DNA of 64,000 nucleotides from Celeribacter baekdonensis B30 (GCF_000299875.1 NZ_AMRK01000015.1:18409-82408); one strand, 5' to 3'. Shown: positions 25,049 to 35,065, numbered from the stretch's first letter. Notes: a model not told the origin generated them from the sequence alone. Numbers and translations: made by a program.

Positions 25049-25411
25049 CTTCGATTCGCCTGTCTGTGAACTTCTAACTAATCCTTCAAAAATCTGAGGT
25101 CATCACAATCCCACTTAGACGTGGGCACTGCAGTCTAACGAGCTCTATCTGTTTATCCAGTCCATCACATAATTTCGGGATGTCATTTCGGGCCGGTGTT
25201 GGAGCTGGTTCGTCGCAATGCGTTTTGAAACTCGCATCCAGTAGGCGTGGGGTGGTTCCGGTCGATGCGGCTTTCCGCCGATCACCTGTCTTTACACGCC
25301 ACGCTACTACACCCCTCGGAAACCTGTTGAGCCTTAGGCTTTTACGGCTTTCTTAATCGACCCCGATCCAGGGCAGCTTGTTGGAGGCGCCCGTAAGGGA
25401 ACGGGGCCGGC
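25049..25411. other. 363-bp gap before trbB
   Basis: The left half (25049-25180) is AT-richer than the tra genes and should contain the promoter of the leftward small gene. The right half returns to GC-rich sequence, with a T-rich patch around 25330-25355 before the trbB start. No open frame is supported on either strand. It probably combines the insertion joint with the trb promoter. Confidence 0.45.
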
Positions 25412-26404
25412 ATGGCGAAGACCGATCAGAGACCAGAGTTGATACGGAGAGGCGCGCGGATGCTGCGCACCGCGCTCGGGCCGGCGATCGCCGGGTTTCT
25501 GGACGACCCCATGACCGTCGAGGTGATGCTCAACCCCGATGGGCGGCTCTGGGTCGACCGACTTTCCGAGGGGCTGGCCGACAGCGGCAAGACGCTTAGC
25601 GCAGCGGACGGCGAGCGCATCGTTCGACTGGTCGCGCACCATGTTGGCGTCGAAGTTCATGGCCTGTCCCCACGCGTCTCTGCGGAGCTACCGGAAACCG
25701 GCGAACGCTTCGAGGGGCTGCTGCCTCCCGTGGTCTCAGCCCCGGCCTTCGCCATTCGTAAGCCAGCCGTAGCCGTCTTTACGCTCGAGGACTACGTCGC
25801 CGCCGGGATCATGACCCCAGCGCAGGCCGAGGCGTTGCGGCAGGCGATTGCGACACGTGCCAATATCCTGGTCGCGGGCGGCACATCGACCGGCAAGACC
25901 ACGCTAACCAATGCGCTGCTCGCCGAAGTGGCCAAGACCTCCGATCGCGTCGTGATCATCGAGGACACCCGAGAGCTGCAATGTGCCGCGCCGAACCTCG
26001 TGGCGATGCGCACCAAGGACGGTGTGGCAAGCCTGTCGGATCTGGTGCGGTCCTCGCTGCGTCTGCGCCCCGATCGTATTCCGATCGGTGAGGTGCGTGG
26101 CGCCGAGGCGCTTGACCTGCTCAAAGCCTGGGGCACCGGCCATCCCGGCGGCATCGGCACAATCCATGCCGGTTCCGGCATCGGTGCGCTGCGCCGCCTC
26201 GAACAACTCATCCAGGAAGCCGTCGTCACCGTGCCGAGGGCCATGATCGCGGAGACCATCGACCTCGTGGCGGTCCTGGCCGGGCGCGGTTCCGCGCGTC
26301 GTCTGGCCGAACTCGCTCGTGTCGAAGGCCTCGGGCCGGACGGCGACTACCGGATTTCACCTGCCATTTCAGAACCCACCACTCACGAACCAGGAGACCT
26401 CTAA
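25412..26404 (+). CDS. trbB: conjugal transfer ATPase TrbB (VirB11-like)
   Basis: A 330-residue secretion ATPase. The N-terminal domain includes [19 protein letters not shown]. Walker A is [15 protein letters not shown], the Asp box [11 protein letters not shown], Walker B-like [12 protein letters not shown], and the His box [15 protein letters not shown]. It powers pilus assembly and substrate transfer. It is first of the trb operon, and its stop overlaps trbC by one base (TAATG). Confidence 0.95.
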   Translation: MAKTDQRPELIRRGARMLRTALGPAIAGFLDDPMTVEVMLNPDGRLWVDRLSEGLADSGKTLSAADGERIVRLVAHHVGVEVHGLSPRVSAELPETGERFEGLLPPVVSAPAFAIRKPAVAVFTLEDYVAAGIMTPAQAEALRQAIATRANILVAGGTSTGKTTLTNALLAEVAKTSDRVVIIEDTRELQCAAPNLVAMRTKDGVASLSDLVRSSLRLRPDRIPIGEVRGAEALDLLKAWGTGHPGGIGTIHAGSGIGALRRLEQLIQEAVVTVPRAMIAETIDLVAVLAGRGSARRLAELARVEGLGPDGDYRISPAISEPTTHEPGDL

Positions 26405-26736
26405 TGATCCGTCACGCCCTGCGCATTCGCCGCCACATCGCCACCGCGGCCACCGCCACCTATGTCAGCCTGTTCATCGCCCCGGCCGCTCATGCCTCCG
26501 GTTCTTCCATGCCCTGGGAAGCGCCGCTGCAATCCATCCTCGACTCCGTCGAGGGGCCGGTGGCCAAGATCGTGGCGGTGATCATCATCATCGTCACCGG
26601 TCTGACGCTGGCCTTCGGCGATACCGGCGGTGGCTTCCGGCGGCTGATCCAGATCGTCTTCGGGATTTCCATCGCCTTCGCGGCCTCGTCCTTTTTCCTG
26701 AGCTTCTTCAGCTTCGGTGGCGGGGCGTTGATCTGA
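26404..26736 (+). CDS. trbC: TrbC pilin subunit (VirB2-like)
   Basis: A 110-residue prepilin with a long signal peptide (HIATAATATYVSLFIAPAAHA) and two membrane helices around residues 55-75 and 80-102 separated by a short TGGGF loop. It is the substrate of the TraF peptidase encoded at 18603. The stop overlaps the trbD start (TGATG). Confidence 0.9.
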   Translation: MIRHALRIRRHIATAATATYVSLFIAPAAHASGSSMPWEAPLQSILDSVEGPVAKIVAVIIIIVTGLTLAFGDTGGGFRRLIQIVFGISIAFAASSFFLSFFSFGGGALI

Positions 26737-27017
26737 TGGCGGTGAGTTTCGAGGCCCTCGACGCGGTGCCGGGGTTCAGCGTGCCGGTCCACCGTGCGCT
26801 GACCGAACCGATCCTCCTCGGCGGCGCACCGCGTTCAGTCGCCATTCTGAATGGCACGCTCGCCGGTGCGGTCGGCCTCGGGCTTCAGCTCTGGCTGGTC
26901 GGGATCCTGATCTGGGCCGTTGGCCACATCGCAGCTGTCTGGGCGGCCAGGCGCGATCCGCTTTTCGTCGAGGTCGCGCGCCGCCATTTGCGCATTCCCG
27001 GTCATCTCTCGGTGTGA
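26736..27017 (+). CDS. trbD: TrbD (VirB3-like)
   Basis: A 93-residue inner-membrane protein with the VirB3 pattern: VPVHRALTEPILLGGAPR at the start, one or two membrane helices around residues 38-68 and a conserved RRDPLFVEVARRHL ending. The ATG at 26736 overlaps the trbC stop. Confidence 0.92.
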   Translation: MAVSFEALDAVPGFSVPVHRALTEPILLGGAPRSVAILNGTLAGAVGLGLQLWLVGILIWAVGHIAAVWAARRDPLFVEVARRHLRIPGHLSV

Positions 27018-27023
27018 ACTCCC

Positions 27024-29534
27024 ATGATGAATCTCGCAGAATACCGTCGCACGGCCTCGCGCCTCGCCGATTACCTGCCCTGGGTGGCGCTGGTCGGGGA
27101 GGGCGTGGTCCTCAACAAGGACGGCTCGTTCCAGAGGACGGCGAAGTTTCGGGGGCCCGATCTGGACAGCGCCGTCGCGGCCGAACTGGTCGCAGTCGCC
27201 GGGCGGCTGAACAACGCTTTCCGTCGCCTCGGTTCCGGGTGGGCGATCTTTGTGGAAGCACAGCGCTCTGAGGCCGCGACCTATCCGGTGAGCACCTTCC
27301 CGGATGCGGCATCGGCGCTGGTCGATGCCGAGCGCAAGGCCGGTTTCGAGGAGGAGGGGAGTCATTTCGTCTCCGGCTATTTCCTGACGCTCCTCTGGCT
27401 TCCGCCTGCCGAGGACGCGGCGCGTTCGGAGTCCTGGCTCTACGAGGGCCGCGAGACCTCAGGTGTGAACCCCTGGGAACAGGTGCGCGGTTTCATCGAC
27501 CGCACCGATCGCGTGCTGGCGCTGCTCGACGGCTTCATGCCGGACTGCCACTGGCTCGATGACGCCGCTACGCTGACCTACCTGCATTCGACGATTTCGA
27601 CCAACCGGCACCGCGTGCGCGTGCCCGAGGTGCCGGTCTATCTCGACGCGCTCTTGCCCGACCAGCCGCTGGCCGGCGGGCTGGAGCCGCGCCTGGGTAA
27701 TCATCACCTCCGCGTCCTGACGATCACTGGCTTTCCCGGCGCCACGACCCCGGGTCTGCTCGACGAGCTGAACCGGCTGGCCTTTCCCTATCGCTGGTCG
27801 ACCCGGGCCATCCTCATGGACAAGCTGGATGCAACCAAGCTGCTGACCCGGATACGCCGTCAGTGGTTTGCCAAACGCAAGAGCATCGCCGCGATCCTCA
27901 AGGAGGTGATGACCAACGAACAATCCGCGCTGGTCGACACCGATGCGGCGAACAAGGCCGCTGACGCGGACATGGCCTTGCAGGAACTCGGCGTGGATGT
28001 GGCTGGCATGGCCTATGTCACGGCCACGATCACGGTCTGGGACGAGGACGTCCGCCGCGCCGACGAGAAGCTGCGGCTGGTCGAGAAGATCGTCCAGTCC
28101 CGCGATTTCAGCGTCATGGTCGAGACGGTCAACGCCGTCGATGCCTGGCTCGGAAGTCTGCCCGGGCATGCCTATGCCAATGTCCGCCAGCCACCGATCA
28201 GCACATTGAATCTCGCCCATATGATCCCGCTCTCGGCGGTCTGGGCGGGCGAGGCGCAGGACGAGTATTTCGGCGACGCTCCGTTGCTCTACGCCAAGAC
28301 CGAAGGCTCTACCCCGTTCCGGTTTTCTCTTCATGTGGGGGATGTCGGTCACACCCTCGTCGTCGGCCCGACCGGCGCCGGCAAGTCCGTGTTGCTGGCG
28401 CTGATGGCACTTCAGTTCCGGCGTTATCCGCGCAGCCAGATCTTCGCCTTCGACTTCGGCGGCTCGATCCGCGCCGCTACGCTCGCCATGGGCGGCGACT
28501 GGCATGACCTCGGCGGAGAGCTGACCGACACGGACGAGAACTCCGTATCGCTACAGCCGCTGGCGCGCATTCACGAGACGTCGGAGCGTGCCTGGGTGGC
28601 CGACTGGATCGTCGCCATCCTGACGCGCGAGAACATCCAGATCACCCCGGATGTGAAGGAACATATCTGGACCGCGCTGACCTCGCTGGCCTCGGCCCCT
28701 GTGGGCGAGCGGACCATGACTGGCCTTGCGGTCCTGCTGCAATCCAACGACCTGAAGCAGGCGCTCCGCGCATACTGCGTGGGTGGACCCTATGGCCGGC
28801 TGCTCGATGCCGAGACCGAACAGCTGGGTTCGGCGGATGTGCAGGCCTTCGAGATCGAGGGGCTGGTGGGAACCGGCGCGGCGCCCGCCGTCCTCTCATA
28901 CCTGTTCCACCGGATCGGTGATCGGCTCGATGGACGGCCCACGCTGCTCATCATCGACGAGGGCTGGCTCGCGCTCGATGACGATGCCTTCGCGGAGCAG
29001 CTCCGCGAATGGCTGAAGACGCTGAGGAAGAAGAACGCCTCGGTGATCTTCGCGACGCAGAGCCTCAGCGACATCGACGGCAGCGCTATCGCGCCTGCGA
29101 TCATCGAAAGCTGCCCGACGCGGCTCCTGCTGCCGAACGAGCGGGCCATCGAGCCCCAGATCACGGCCATCTATCGCCGCTTCGGCCTCAATGACCGGCA
29201 GATCGAGATCCTCGCACGTGCTACGCCCAAGCGCGACTACTACTGCCAGTCGCGGCGCGGCAACCGGCTGTTCGAGCTGGGTCTCAGCGACGTTGGGCTC
29301 GCGCTCTGCGCGGCTTCCGCCAAATCGGATCAGGCGCTGATCGCCGAGATCTGCGCTGAGCACGGCCGAGACGGCTTCCTCGCCGCCTGGCTGAAGGCGC
29401 ATGGCCTGGATTGGGCCGCCGATCTGATCCCCGACCTCACCAATCTCGCCATCGACGCAGAGGGCGCATCTCCGGCCTCCGGCGTCGTTGAGGACACCGA
29501 ACCCGCCCTGAAAGAAGAGGAGATCACATCATGA
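27024..29534 (+). CDS. trbE: conjugal transfer ATPase TrbE (VirB4-like)
   Basis: An 836-residue ATPase of the T4SS channel. The N-terminal CagE/TrbE region (MMNLAEYRRTASRLADYLPW, VNPWEQVRGFIDRTD) is followed by the motor domain, with Walker A VGPTGAGKSVLLALMALQF near residue 450 and Walker B LLIIDEGWLALDD near 640, then IFATQSLSDI. It drives pilus biogenesis and interacts with TrbD. Two ATG codons are in tandem at the start. The stop overlaps trbJ by four bases. Confidence 0.95.
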   Translation: MMNLAEYRRTASRLADYLPWVALVGEGVVLNKDGSFQRTAKFRGPDLDSAVAAELVAVAGRLNNAFRRLGSGWAIFVEAQRSEAATYPVSTFPDAASALVDAERKAGFEEEGSHFVSGYFLTLLWLPPAEDAARSESWLYEGRETSGVNPWEQVRGFIDRTDRVLALLDGFMPDCHWLDDAATLTYLHSTISTNRHRVRVPEVPVYLDALLPDQPLAGGLEPRLGNHHLRVLTITGFPGATTPGLLDELNRLAFPYRWSTRAILMDKLDATKLLTRIRRQWFAKRKSIAAILKEVMTNEQSALVDTDAANKAADADMALQELGVDVAGMAYVTATITVWDEDVRRADEKLRLVEKIVQSRDFSVMVETVNAVDAWLGSLPGHAYANVRQPPISTLNLAHMIPLSAVWAGEAQDEYFGDAPLLYAKTEGSTPFRFSLHVGDVGHTLVVGPTGAGKSVLLALMALQFRRYPRSQIFAFDFGGSIRAATLAMGGDWHDLGGELTDTDENSVSLQPLARIHETSERAWVADWIVAILTRENIQITPDVKEHIWTALTSLASAPVGERTMTGLAVLLQSNDLKQALRAYCVGGPYGRLLDAETEQLGSADVQAFEIEGLVGTGAAPAVLSYLFHRIGDRLDGRPTLLIIDEGWLALDDDAFAEQLREWLKTLRKKNASVIFATQSLSDIDGSAIAPAIIESCPTRLLLPNERAIEPQITAIYRRFGLNDRQIEILARATPKRDYYCQSRRGNRLFELGLSDVGLALCAASAKSDQALIAEICAEHGRDGFLAAWLKAHGLDWAADLIPDLTNLAIDAEGASPASGVVEDTEPALKEEEITS

Positions 29535-30313
29535 CCCGCAAGATCACGTTTCGGTCCGCCGGCACGTCGCTGCTCGCACTCGCGCTGGCGATGCCCATTG
29601 CCATGTCGCCCATCGCAGCGCCACCCGCCCATGCGCTCTTCGGCATCGGCGGCGGTCCGTTCATCGTCTACGACCCGACCAACCACGCGGAAAATCTCCT
29701 GACCGCGGCGCGCGCTCTGGAGCAGATCAACAACCAGATCGCACAGCTCCAGAACGAAGCGCAGATGCTGATCAACCAGGCGCGCAATCTCGCCAACCTG
29801 CCGTATTCCGCGCTCCAGCAGATCCAGCAGAACGTCAGCCGCACACAGCAACTCCTGGCCCAGGCGCAGAACATCGCCTTCGACGTTCAGAGCATCGACC
29901 AGATGTTCCAGCAGGACTATGGCAACCTTTCCCTGACGGCGACCGACCAGCAGCTGATCGCCGAGGCCCGGTCCCGTTGGGAGAACACTGTCGGTGGACT
30001 GCAGGATGCCATGCGCGTGCAGGCCGGTGTCGTCGGCAATATCGACGCCAACCGCGCCGAGATGTCCGCGCTTGTGGGGCAGAGCCAGAACGCGGTCGGT
30101 GCTCTGCAGGCCACGCAGGCGGGCAACCAGCTCCTCGCACTGCAATCGCAGCAGCTCTCCGATCTGATCGCGGTGATCTCGGCAAACGGTCGCGCCAACG
30201 CGCTGACCGAGGCCGAGCGCGCCACCGCTGCAGAACAGGGTCGCATCCAGCGCGAGCGCTTCCTGACGCCGGGCGCGGGCTATCAACCCGGCGATGCGCA
30301 GATGTTCAACTGA
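29531..30313 (+). CDS. trbJ: TrbJ (VirB5-like)
   Basis: A 260-residue exported protein with a signal peptide (LLALALAMPIAMSPIAA, cleavage after AHA). The mature start is the family-typical FGIGGGPFIVYDPTNHAENL. The rest is a long Gln-rich helical coiled coil (residues 50-110), as expected for a pilus-tip or minor pilus component. Confidence 0.92.
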   Translation: MTRKITFRSAGTSLLALALAMPIAMSPIAAPPAHALFGIGGGPFIVYDPTNHAENLLTAARALEQINNQIAQLQNEAQMLINQARNLANLPYSALQQIQQNVSRTQQLLAQAQNIAFDVQSIDQMFQQDYGNLSLTATDQQLIAEARSRWENTVGGLQDAMRVQAGVVGNIDANRAEMSALVGQSQNAVGALQATQAGNQLLALQSQQLSDLIAVISANGRANALTEAERATAAEQGRIQRERFLTPGAGYQPGDAQMFN

Positions 30314-30330
30314 GGCCGGGAGGGGAGACG

Positions 30331-30627
30331 ATGGAGGGGAAGATGCTGGCCCGGATCGCGGCCATCGTGTTCGTGGCGATCGCGATCACCGCCACGGTGA
30401 TCGAGGTCACGCGGGAGGAGGGGCCCGAGCCGGCCAGCACCGCGCCCGCACTCCAGCCGTCTGCCGATCCTCTCCGCGCGACGCTGCGCCGGTGCCAGCA
30501 GCTTGGCGAGGCCGCTTCCAGCGATGCCGATTGCCTCGCCGCCTGGGCCGAGAGCCGTGACCGATTCCTCGGCCGGACACCTGCACCCTCTGCTCCAGTC
30601 TCCTCGAACACCCGCGAAGGACAATAG
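30331..30627 (+). CDS. TrbK-alt, putative entry exclusion protein
   Basis: A 98-residue protein starting at 30331 after a gggagggga ribosome site. One N-terminal membrane helix (LARIAAIVFVAIAITATVIE) is followed by a Pro-rich linker. The conserved tail RRCQQLGEAASSDADCLAAW, then RDRFLGR, carries two Cys. This tail is typical of the TrbK-alt proteins found between trbJ and trbL; a role in blocking redundant transfer is inferred for the family. Confidence 0.8.
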   Translation: MEGKMLARIAAIVFVAIAITATVIEVTREEGPEPASTAPALQPSADPLRATLRRCQQLGEAASSDADCLAAWAESRDRFLGRTPAPSAPVSSNTREGQ

Positions 30628-30631
30628 GCAG

Positions 30632-31981
30632 ATGGGTGGAACCGGCGTCATCGACAACTTCCTGGGCATCTTCACCAGCTATATCGACAGCGGGTTCGGC
30701 CTGCTCGGGGGTGAGGTGGCTTTCATCGCCACGACGCTGATCGTCATCGACGTGACGATGGCGGCGCTCTTCTGGGCCTGGGGCGCCGATGACGACATCA
30801 TCGCCCGACTGGTGAAGAAGACACTCTTTGTCGGGGTCTTCGCCTATATCATCTCCAACTGGAACAACCTCGCCCGGATCGTCTTCGAGAGCTTCGCGGG
30901 CCTTGGTCTGATGGCCTCGGGCACCGGGTTTTCCGCCGCCGATCTTCTGCGCCCCGGCCGCGTCGCCCAGACCGGGCTCGAGGCCGGACGACCGCTGCTC
31001 GAAAGCATCTCCGATCTGATGGGCTGGGTCGCGGTCTTCGAGAACCTCGTCCAGATCCTCTGCCTGTTCTTCGCCTGGGCGCTGGTGATCCTCGCCTTCT
31101 TCATCCTCGCGGTGCAGCTCTTCGTCACCCTGATCGAGTTCAAGCTCACGACCCTCGCGGGCTTCGTGCTGATCCCCTTCGGCCTCTTCGGCAAGACCGC
31201 CTTCATGGCCGAGCGCGTGCTGGGCAACGTGATTTCCTCCGGCATCAAGGTTCTGGTGCTGGCCGTGATCATCGGCATCGGATCGACGCTCTTCGGTCAG
31301 TTCACAGCCGGCTTCGGAGGCGTGACGCCGACCATCGATGACGCCATGGCGATTGTGCTGGCCGCCCTGTCTCTGCTGGGCCTCGGCATCTTCGGCCCCG
31401 GCATCGCCTCGGGTCTGGTGTCCGGCGGGCCGCAACTCAGCGCGGGGGCGGCCATAGGCACCGGCCTTGCCGTTGGTGGCGCTGCGATCGGGGCCGGAGG
31501 GGCGAGCATGCTGGCGGCACGCGGCGCGGGATCTGCGCTCTCCGGTGGCGCCGCCCTGGCACGCGGCGGCGCGGGCGCGGCGGGCGCTGCCTCGAGCGTC
31601 TACACGCTCGGCTCGATGGGCGGAGGTGGTCTCGCCGGCGGGATGGCTGGTGTAGCGCGCGCCGGGGCCGCCGCCTCGGCATCACCGCTCAAGAAGGCGT
31701 CCTCTCGCGCGGCTGGCGGCATCCAGTCCAGCTACGCCGAGGGCGTCAAGGGCGGTGTTGCGGCGACGGGCGGAACCACCTCGATGGGCACGGTCGGCGG
31801 AGCGGCGCCCGTGCCTTCTTCCAGCCCGTCCGCCTCCGATGGCCCGCCAGCCTGGGCGAAGCGCATGCGCCATAGCCAGGCCGTGAGCCATGGCGTGCGC
31901 GCTGCCGCCCATGCCGTCCGGTCTGGTGACAGCCACGGCTCTGGCACCTCCGTCAATCTCTCCGAAAGGGATCGCTCATGA
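30632..31981 (+). CDS. trbL: TrbL, inner-membrane channel protein (VirB6-like)
   Basis: A 449-residue polytopic membrane protein. The ATG at 30632 (MGGTGVIDNFLGIFTSYIDS) lies four bases after the trbK stop, and a longer frame upstream is a shadow of trbK. Five or six membrane helices cover residues 20-260. The C-terminal part (270-449) is Gly/Ala-rich low-complexity and probably disordered, as in other TrbL proteins. It overlaps trbF by four bases. Confidence 0.92.
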   Translation: MGGTGVIDNFLGIFTSYIDSGFGLLGGEVAFIATTLIVIDVTMAALFWAWGADDDIIARLVKKTLFVGVFAYIISNWNNLARIVFESFAGLGLMASGTGFSAADLLRPGRVAQTGLEAGRPLLESISDLMGWVAVFENLVQILCLFFAWALVILAFFILAVQLFVTLIEFKLTTLAGFVLIPFGLFGKTAFMAERVLGNVISSGIKVLVLAVIIGIGSTLFGQFTAGFGGVTPTIDDAMAIVLAALSLLGLGIFGPGIASGLVSGGPQLSAGAAIGTGLAVGGAAIGAGGASMLAARGAGSALSGGAALARGGAGAAGAASSVYTLGSMGGGGLAGGMAGVARAGAAASASPLKKASSRAAGGIQSSYAEGVKGGVAATGGTTSMGTVGGAAPVPSSSPSASDGPPAWAKRMRHSQAVSHGVRAAAHAVRSGDSHGSGTSVNLSERDRS

Positions 31982-32667
31982 ACCTCTTCAGGCGCTCCGC
32001 CACTCATTATGGCAAGACACTTCAGCCAGAGACGCCTTACCAGAAGGCCGCGCAGGTCTGGGATGAGCGTATCGGCTCCGCCCGTGTTCAGGCCCGCAAC
32101 TGGCGCTACATGGCCTTCGGCAGCCTGATCCTTGCGGCGGGATTTGCTGGCGCCCTGGTCTGGCAATCCGCGCGTGGCACCGTCGTGCCCTGGGTCGTTC
32201 AGGTCGACGCGCTCGGCGAGGCCCAGGCTGTCGCTCCGGCTTCCGCCGACTACGAGCCGACCGATCCGCAGATCGCCTTCCATCTTGGCCGTTTCATCGA
32301 ACAGGTTCGTTCCATCCCCGCCGATCCGATCATCGTGCGACAGAACTGGCTGCGCGCCTATGAGTTCACCACGGATCGCGGGGCGGCCGCGCTTAACGAT
32401 TTCGCTCGCGCCAACGACCCCTTCACACGCGTCGGTCGTCAACAGATCGCAGTCGAGGTGTCCTCGGTCATCCGGGCCTCGCCGGGATCGTTCCGCGTCG
32501 CCTGGACCGAGCGCCACTACGAGAACGGTCAGCTTTCCACGACCGAGCGCTGGACCGCGATCCTGACCGTCGTGATCCAGACCCCGCGCAGCGCCGAGCG
32601 CCTGCGCGCCAACCCCCTGGGAATCTATGTCAATGCGATCTCCTGGTCGCGGGAGATGAGCCAATGA
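31978..32667 (+). CDS. trbF: TrbF (VirB8-like)
   Basis: A 229-residue bitopic protein with a short cytoplasmic N-terminus, one membrane helix (MAFGSLILAAGFAGALVW, about residues 42-60) and a periplasmic NTF2-like domain (YEPTDPQIAFHLGRFIEQVR, TERWTAILTVVIQTPR, NPLGIYVNAISWSRE). It is a core assembly factor of the T4SS. It overlaps trbG by four bases. Confidence 0.94.
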   Translation: MNLFRRSATHYGKTLQPETPYQKAAQVWDERIGSARVQARNWRYMAFGSLILAAGFAGALVWQSARGTVVPWVVQVDALGEAQAVAPASADYEPTDPQIAFHLGRFIEQVRSIPADPIIVRQNWLRAYEFTTDRGAAALNDFARANDPFTRVGRQQIAVEVSSVIRASPGSFRVAWTERHYENGQLSTTERWTAILTVVIQTPRSAERLRANPLGIYVNAISWSREMSQ

Positions 32668-33692
32668 CTGAAACGCATGTTCATGCAACTAGGTCTCCGG
32701 GCGACAGGGCGCAGATGTTGGTGGCCCTGCTTCTGTCCGCATCCGTGCTCGCAGGGTGCGCCAGCAACCGAGTGCCGGAATTCAGCTACGACGAGTCCGT
32801 GCCGCCGCTGCCCACTCCGCCCGCCTCGGCTGCCGAGGAACGTCCTCGTCCCTTGCACACGCCGCCGGTCTGGACAGTGGCGCATGGCGGAGCGGTGGCA
32901 GGCACACCGACCGGACGTATCGAAAACGCAAATGCCGCCGCCCGGGTCGAGCCGCGCCGCGAGGGCTACTATAATGCGATCCAGATATATCCCTGGTCGG
33001 AAGGAGCCCTCTATCAGGTCTATGCCGCACCGGGTCAGATCACCAATATCGCACTCGAGCCGGGCGAGCGTCTGACCGGCGCGGGTCCGATCGCTGCGGG
33101 GGATACCACGCGCTGGATCATCGGCGACACGGAGAGCGGGTCCGGATCCACCGCCCGCGTCCACATCCTCGTCAAACCGACGCGGGACGATATCTCGACC
33201 AATCTGGTGATCAGCACTGACAGGCGGGTCTACACGATCGAGCTGCGTGCACGCGAGGCGCTCTACATGCCCTCTGTCGCCTGGGCCTATCCGGCAGCGC
33301 CCCGTGGCGGTCGACAAGCTGTGGCAACCGCGCCGACCATTCCGGGGCCCTCTGCCCGCAATCATCGCTATGGCTTGCAGATCCAGGGTGAGAGCCCGCC
33401 CTGGCGCCCGGTTTCTGTCTTCGACGATGGCCGTCGCGTCTATGTCGTCTTCCCTGCTGGCATCGCCCAGGGCGAGATGCCGCCGCTCTTCGTGCTCGGC
33501 GCCGACGGAGAACCGCAGATCGTCAACAGCCGTATCCACCGCAACGTGCTGATCGTGGATCGCCTCTTCGGTGCGGCGGAGCTCCGGCTGGGAGCAGGAG
33601 ACCGCCAGCAGGTGGTCCGGATCATGCGCATGGAGGAACGCGAGGCGGATGCGCAAACGGAGGGTGATGCGCAAAGGGGAGGGGCGTCATGA
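32664..33692 (+). CDS. trbG: TrbG lipoprotein (VirB9-like)
   Basis: A 342-residue protein with a lipoprotein signal (MLVALLLSASVLAGCASN, lipobox LAGC). The VirB9 domain includes YNAIQIYPWSEGALYQVYAA, GDTTRWIIGDTESG, VHILVKPTRDDI and RRVYVVFPAG. It forms the outer part of the T4SS core complex with TrbF and TrbI and overlaps trbI by four bases. Confidence 0.94.
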   Translation: MTETHVHATRSPGDRAQMLVALLLSASVLAGCASNRVPEFSYDESVPPLPTPPASAAEERPRPLHTPPVWTVAHGGAVAGTPTGRIENANAAARVEPRREGYYNAIQIYPWSEGALYQVYAAPGQITNIALEPGERLTGAGPIAAGDTTRWIIGDTESGSGSTARVHILVKPTRDDISTNLVISTDRRVYTIELRAREALYMPSVAWAYPAAPRGGRQAVATAPTIPGPSARNHRYGLQIQGESPPWRPVSVFDDGRRVYVVFPAGIAQGEMPPLFVLGADGEPQIVNSRIHRNVLIVDRLFGAAELRLGAGDRQQVVRIMRMEEREADAQTEGDAQRGGAS

Positions 33693-34810
33693 GTGACACC
33701 GATCCTGCAGCGCCGATGCGTCTGCGCCCCGATCCGCCGCGCGTGACGAGGCTGTCGCGCAAGGTTCTGGCCGGTGTCGGGGCGGTCGCGCTGTTCGGCA
33801 TTGGGGGCGCGCTGATCTATGCGCTTCAGACCCGTGAGGCAGGGCCGGGAGGTGGAGAACTCTATTCCATCGACAACCGACCGGCCGCGGACGGCCTGGA
33901 GGGGTTGCCGTCCGACTATACCGGACCGGTTCTGGGACCCGCACTGCCCGGTGACCTCGGGCGGCCGATCCTAGATGCACAGGAGCGGGGAGTGCCCGTG
34001 GGCCCTCCGCCGATTGCGGGCCCGACCGTCGATCCGGAAGCGGAGCGCCGCAGGGCAGAGGAGGACGCCGCGCGTCTGAGCGGTGTCTTCTTCCAGACGG
34101 CGTCTGGCAGGGCAACGACGGCCGGGGGCGGCGTGAACCTTCCGGGCCTGGGTGGCTCCGGGCAATCCGAGGGGAGCCGATATACGGCTTTCCTCAACGG
34201 TCCGGTGGACCGGCAGACCGTCGCGTCGGATCGCATTCAGCCGCCAGCCTCGCCGTACATCCTTCAGGCGGGAGCTGTGATTCCGGCCGCGCTCATCACC
34301 GGCATTCGCTCCGATCTCCCGGGCCAGATCACCGCGCAGGTCACCGAGAATGTCTATGACAGCCCGACCGGATCACTGCTATTGATCCCACAAGGAACCC
34401 GCATCATCGGCCAATACGATGACGGTGTGACGTTCGGCCAACGCCGCGTGCTGTTGGTCTGGAACCGCTTGATCCTTCCCAGTGGCCGATCCATCGTTCT
34501 CGAACGTCTGCCAGGCGCGGATGCGAGCGGCTATGCCGGCCTCGAAGATGGCGTCAACTACCATTGGTGGGATCTGATGCGCGCGGCGGGTCTGTCCACG
34601 CTGCTCGCGATCGGCGCGGACCTCGCCACCGATGACGAAGACCGCCTGGTCCAGGCGATCCGCGATGGCGCGGTGGACACGATCAACCAGGCCGGTCAGC
34701 AGATCGTACAGCGTCAGTTGCAGGTCGCGCCGACATTGACGATCCGGCCGGGCTTTCCAGTCCGGATTATCGTGACCCGCGATTTGGTATTCGAACCCGC
34801 AGGAGGCTGA
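33689..34810 (+). CDS. trbI: TrbI (VirB10-like)
   Basis: A 373-residue protein with one N-terminal membrane helix (VLAGVGAVALFGIGGALIYAL, residues 27-47 within it) and a Pro-rich periplasmic spacer. The VirB10 beta-barrel domain has ILQAGAVIPAALITGIRSDL, LLIPQGTRIIGQYDDGV and the ending LTIRPGFPVRIIVTRDL. It spans both membranes and senses ATPase state. It is the last structural trb gene. Confidence 0.95.
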   Translation: MSDTDPAAPMRLRPDPPRVTRLSRKVLAGVGAVALFGIGGALIYALQTREAGPGGGELYSIDNRPAADGLEGLPSDYTGPVLGPALPGDLGRPILDAQERGVPVGPPPIAGPTVDPEAERRRAEEDAARLSGVFFQTASGRATTAGGGVNLPGLGGSGQSEGSRYTAFLNGPVDRQTVASDRIQPPASPYILQAGAVIPAALITGIRSDLPGQITAQVTENVYDSPTGSLLLIPQGTRIIGQYDDGVTFGQRRVLLVWNRLILPSGRSIVLERLPGADASGYAGLEDGVNYHWWDLMRAAGLSTLLAIGADLATDDEDRLVQAIRDGAVDTINQAGQQIVQRQLQVAPTLTIRPGFPVRIIVTRDLVFEPAGG

Positions 34811-34812
34811 CC

Positions 34813-35058
34813 ATGACGAAACTGAAGCTGGGACCGGTGCCCGACGACAAGCCCGTGAAAGTGACGGTGGAACTACCCGCGTCCCTTCACCGCGATCTGG
34901 TCGCGTATGCCGAGGTATTGGGGCGGGAAACGGGGCAAGCTGTTGCCGATCCTGCTAAGCTGATCGTCCCGATGCTGGAGCGGTTCATTGGAACGGACCG
35001 GGGGTTCGCCAAGGCGCGACGCTCTGCTCAACTGGCCAAGCTGCGGACCGAAAATTGA
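34813..35058 (+). CDS. DUF2274 protein
   Basis: An 81-residue protein two bases after trbI. It matches the DUF2274 pattern: KLKLGPVPDDKPVKVTVELP, then LHRDLVAYAEVLGRE and PMLERFIGTDRGFAKAR. It has an RHH-like look (beta strand then helices) and is almost always found right after trbI in alphaproteobacterial elements. It may regulate transfer; this is not established. Confidence 0.9.
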   Translation: MTKLKLGPVPDDKPVKVTVELPASLHRDLVAYAEVLGRETGQAVADPAKLIVPMLERFIGTDRGFAKARRSAQLAKLRTEN

Positions 35059-35065
35059 TGGAGGC

